From assembly GCA_016872495.1 (NCBI GenBank), contig VGZT01000024.1, forward strand, positions 1 through 34,686: a DNA stretch of 34,686 nt. Direction: 5' to 3'. A program made the position numbers and the translations under genes. Below, piece by piece: positions 32,537 to 34,686 of this stretch. Position 1 is the first letter of the stretch. Every line of letters begins with the position of its first letter. Below the pieces are notes generated by a model that was not told where the DNA came from, searched no databases, and saw only the letters and a list, made by a program, of their open reading frames with translations. The DNA comes from SAR202 cluster bacterium. Its GTDB lineage: Bacteria; Chloroflexota; Dehalococcoidia; Lucifugimonadales; Lucifugimonadaceae.

Positions 32537-33709
32537 ATGCCCAGGGTCATCTTCCACGTCGATCTGGACGCGTTCTTTGTTGCGGTAGAGCGCGTGCTCG
32601 ACCCATCGCTGGTGGGGAAGCCGGTAATCGTCGGTGGCTCGTCGGACGGCCGTGGTGTTGTGATGAGCGCTTCCTATGAGGCCCGGCGTTTCGGTGTGCG
32701 TTCTGCGATGCCGGCGGCGACCGCGCGCAGGCTGTGTCCCAGCGCGATCTTCGTCCCCGGGAAGATGGGCGAGTACCGGAGGGTCTCGCAGCAGTTTGTC
32801 GGGATCCTGCGGTCCTATTCGCCGGTCGTCGAGGTCGTGAGCGTTGACGAGGCCTACCTCGACATGCAGGGCACCGAGCGATTGTTTGGCCCACCGGAAG
32901 CCGCTGGCCGAGCCATAAAAGCTCAAATCCATGGCGAGCTCAAGGTCACGGCTTCGATCGGGATCGCGGGGTCGAAGCTGGTCGCCAAGGTGGCATCGGA
33001 CGAATGCAAGCCGGATGGCCTGCTGATGGTGCCGGATGTCGACTCGGCCGAGTTTCTTGCCCCTCTGCCGGTCAGGAAGCTGCCGGGCCTGGGGCCGAAG
33101 GCCGAGCGGGCCCTTGCGATGCTCGATATCACCACGCTGGGGCAACTCGCGGCCCATCCGGCAGGACCCATAGTCAGAATCCTGGGAGACGGAACAGCCA
33201 CGGCTCTGAAGCGGCGTGCGGCCGGCATCGACGACTCCCGGGTGTCACCGGGCCAGGATGCGAAATCGATCAGCGCGGAGACGACTTTCTCCGAGGACTC
33301 CGACGATCTCGAGTTCCTGCATGCCACTCTGCTCAAGCTGTCCGAGCGGGTGGGCGCTCGTGTGCGCGCGTCGAAGAAGCAGGCTCGGAGTATCGGTCTG
33401 AAACTCCGTTACTACGATTTCGCAACGGTGACACGACAGCTGACAGTTCCCGAGCCGGTCGACGGCGACGACGCAATCTACGGCGCCGCCCGTTCTCTCC
33501 TCACCGCTGCCCTGCGCGCTCGGCGCGCGAGGGTTCGTTTGTTGGGCGTCGGCGTCGATGAGCTGGTCGAGCGGAGTTCGCAGCTGGCCTTGATCGAGTC
33601 GCCGGCGGCCGACGACTCGAAACTCAGCGCGGCGGTCGACCGAATCCGAGAGCGGTTCGGGCGCGATGCGATCAAGCGCGCATCGGTCCTTCGAGTTCGC
33701 GACGACTGA
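32537..33709 (+). CDS. dinB: DNA polymerase IV (Y family)
   Basis: The 390-residue product is a translesion polymerase. FHVDLDAFFVAVE holds the metal ligand D9 and the steric-gate aromatic residues near F13/F14, and SVDEAYLDM holds D104 and E105. IGIAGSKLVAKVASDECKP and LPGLGPKAERAL (helix-hairpin-helix) follow, then the little-finger domain from about 235. A QLALI sequence near the C-terminus resembles a clamp-binding motif. ATG 32537 is chosen; upstream in-frame GTG 32477 adds 20 unrelated residues. It may be SOS- or stress-linked in other bacteria, but no LexA box is seen here. Confidence 0.96.
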   Translation: MPRVIFHVDLDAFFVAVERVLDPSLVGKPVIVGGSSDGRGVVMSASYEARRFGVRSAMPAATARRLCPSAIFVPGKMGEYRRVSQQFVGILRSYSPVVEVVSVDEAYLDMQGTERLFGPPEAAGRAIKAQIHGELKVTASIGIAGSKLVAKVASDECKPDGLLMVPDVDSAEFLAPLPVRKLPGLGPKAERALAMLDITTLGQLAAHPAGPIVRILGDGTATALKRRAAGIDDSRVSPGQDAKSISAETTFSEDSDDLEFLHATLLKLSERVGARVRASKKQARSIGLKLRYYDFATVTRQLTVPEPVDGDDAIYGAARSLLTAALRARRARVRLLGVGVDELVERSSQLALIESPAADDSKLSAAVDRIRERFGRDAIKRASVLRVRDD

Positions 33710-33735
33710 GGCGCCGCTTGCACCCCGTTTTAGCT

Positions 33736-33764
33736 TTGGCCCAGCTAGGCGCGTGTGCTAACAT
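33736..33764 (+). promoter_or_regulatory. Probable tRNA-Gln/Glu promoter
   Basis: TTGGCC (33736-33741) and TAACAT (33759-33764) are separated by exactly 17 bases, and the expected start of transcription falls about 6 bases before tRNA-Gln. The match is partial but the position is convincing. Confidence 0.5.
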
Positions 33765-33776
33765 CCGAAGGGCGGT

Positions 33777-33850
33777 TGGCGATTCGTTCAGCGGTAGGAC
33801 ACCAGACTCTGGATCTGGGAACCCAGGTTCGAATCCTGGATCGCCAGCCA
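33777..33850 (+). tRNA. tRNA-Gln (anticodon CTG)
   Basis: The acceptor stem TGGCGAT (33777-33783) pairs with ATCGCCA (33840-33846), followed by the discriminator G and an encoded CCA (33848-33850). The anticodon stem CCAGA/TCTGG encloses a 7-base loop with CTG, so it reads CAG. The T arm CCAGG-TTCGAAT-CCTGG is standard. The 5' U and discriminator G are glutamine features. Confidence 0.96.
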
Positions 33851-33910
33851 GAAGAAGCGACCCCAGGGCCGGTAGTGGATGCATGTAATATCCGACAAGC
33901 CGGTAAACGT

Positions 33911-33987
33911 GGCCCGTTCGTCTAGCGGCCCAGGACACATCCCTCTCAAGGATGAGATCGCGGGTTCGAATCCCGCACGGGCTACCA
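33911..33987 (+). tRNA. tRNA-Glu (anticodon CTC)
   Basis: The acceptor stem GGCCCGT (33911-33917) pairs with ACGGGCT (33977-33983, one G-U), with discriminator A and encoded CCA to 33987. The anticodon stem CATCC/GGATG holds a 7-base loop with CTC, which reads GAG. The T arm GCGGG-TTCGAAT-CCCGC is standard. It is in tandem with tRNA-Gln, 60 bases apart, probably in one transcript. Confidence 0.96.
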
Positions 33988-34011
33988 CGCTTATTCTGGG
34001 GTGAGGCGATC

Positions 34012-34686
34012 TTGCGTTCACGCCACGCCTACCCCGACGAGTCCGACCTGCCCTCACGACCCCTGAGATCGGGAACGCTGAGGCGCGTCTGGGGCCTCTT
34101 CACCCCCTACCGGCTTCAGCTGGTCATCGTGATGATCCTGGTGCTTGCCAGCGCCGGGCTGGGGATCGCTCTCCCTCTTCTGATCGCCAGGGTGATCGAC
34201 GTGGCGATCCCGACTGGCGATCGCGACCAGCTCATCCTCCTCGTTGCGATCATGGTTGCCACCACCGCGCTCAGCGGCGCCCTGAGCTTGATTCAGACGC
34301 AGCTGAACACGACGGTCGGCCTGCGCGTGATGCAGGACCTGCGACAGGCGGTCTACCAGCACCTTCAGCGGCTGCCGTTGCGGTTCTTCACCTCGACGCG
34401 GACGGGCGATATCCAAACGCGACTCGCGAGCGATGTCGCGGGCACGCAGGCGGTGCTCACCGACACCGTGAGCAACCTGGTATCGAACAGCGCGGTGGTC
34501 GTGTCGTCCGTGATCGCGATGCTGATCATCTCCTGGCAGCTCTCGCTGGTAGCGCTCGGCATCATTCCGTTCTTTGTGCTCTTTACCGTCCGCGTCGGCC
34601 GCAGACGGCGTGTTCTGACCCGGGACACCCAGCGGTCGCTGGCCGACCTGACCGCCATGACCGGCGAGACCCTGTCGGTGTCCGGC
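34012..34686 (+). CDS. ABC transporter, exporter-type transmembrane domain (partial)
   Basis: The open frame runs off the right edge; 225 residues are visible. After about 35 polar residues come hydrophobic segments: LVIVMILVLASAGLGIALPL, LILLVAIMVATTALSGAL, SAVVVSSVIAMLIISWQLSL and LVALGIIPFFVLFTVRVG. Between them the run LRVMQDLRQAVYQHLQRLPL and FFTSTRTGDIQTRLASDVAG are the intracellular loop signature of type I exporters (MsbA/BmrA-like). The ATPase domain would lie beyond the window. TTG 34012 is chosen: GTGAGG at 34001-34006 gives proper spacing. The substrate cannot be deduced. It begins 24 bases after tRNA-Glu. Confidence 0.88.
   Translation, partial: MRSRHAYPDESDLPSRPLRSGTLRRVWGLFTPYRLQLVIVMILVLASAGLGIALPLLIARVIDVAIPTGDRDQLILLVAIMVATTALSGALSLIQTQLNTTVGLRVMQDLRQAVYQHLQRLPLRFFTSTRTGDIQTRLASDVAGTQAVLTDTVSNLVSNSAVVVSSVIAMLIISWQLSLVALGIIPFFVLFTVRVGRRRRVLTRDTQRSLADLTAMTGETLSVSG

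Noticed and set aside
1-34686. CRISPR arrays, insertion sequences, integrases, phage genes, toxin-antitoxin pairs
   Set aside because: No repeat-spacer pattern, transposase or inverted-repeat-bounded gene was seen on either strand.

Overview
The window is a high-GC bacterial chromosome segment, almost entirely housekeeping, and gene-dense throughout. No stretch longer than about 250 bases lacks a gene or RNA. The gene order, a lid-reduced adenylate kinase, zinc-type S14 and S4, a GuaB3-type protein, frequent GTG/TTG starts, and a mandelate racemase/galactonate dehydratase-type enolase beside a Gfo/Idh oxidoreductase together suggest a Chloroflexota bacterium, perhaps the SAR202/Dehalococcoidia side. 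This placement is an inference from gene content, not from a tree.

Layout. (1) 1-4016 is accessory metabolism. It holds the cut-off N-terminus of a NarL-type response regulator (minus strand), then a plus-strand run of a sugar-acid dehydratase of the enolase superfamily, a HAD phosphatase and a Gfo/Idh/MocA dehydrogenase, then a convergent histidine-phosphatase gene. (2) 4130-6485 (minus) holds glutamine synthetase I and, directly upstream, an OmpR/GlnR-like winged-helix regulator whose receiver domain lacks the phosphoacceptor region. (3) 6660-27818 (plus) is one uninterrupted str-S10-spc-alpha super-array: rpsL-rpsG-fusA, rpsJ to rplO, secY-adk-map-infA-rpmJ, rpsM-rpsK-rpsD-rpoA-rplQ, truA-rplM-rpsI. 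It starts at a textbook TTGACT/TATAAT promoter and ends at a perfect 9-bp GC hairpin with a T tract. No tuf gene lies between fusA and rpsJ. (4) 27814-32290 (minus) holds guaB3, hisS, prfA and prmC, transcribed toward the ribosomal array. (5) 32537-34686 (plus) holds DNA polymerase IV, tRNA-Gln(CTG), tRNA-Glu(CTC) and the N-terminal part of an ABC exporter cut by the window end.

How it works together. The central array supplies ribosomal proteins, EF-G, IF-1, RNA polymerase alpha, the SecY channel, adenylate kinase, methionine aminopeptidase and tRNA pseudouridine synthase. Stop/start overlaps (ATGA, GTGA, TAATG) imply translational coupling. The flanking minus-strand genes add termination (RF1 and its methylase PrmC), histidine charging and purine metabolism. 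The regulator/glnA pair probably forms a small nitrogen-control unit.

I found no mobile element, CRISPR array, phage gene or clearly new multi-gene system. The most interesting leads are the GlnR-like regulator with the structured glnA leader, a set of low-complexity tails on several ribosomal proteins (most striking on L5), and GC hairpins in most of the larger gaps of the ribosomal array.
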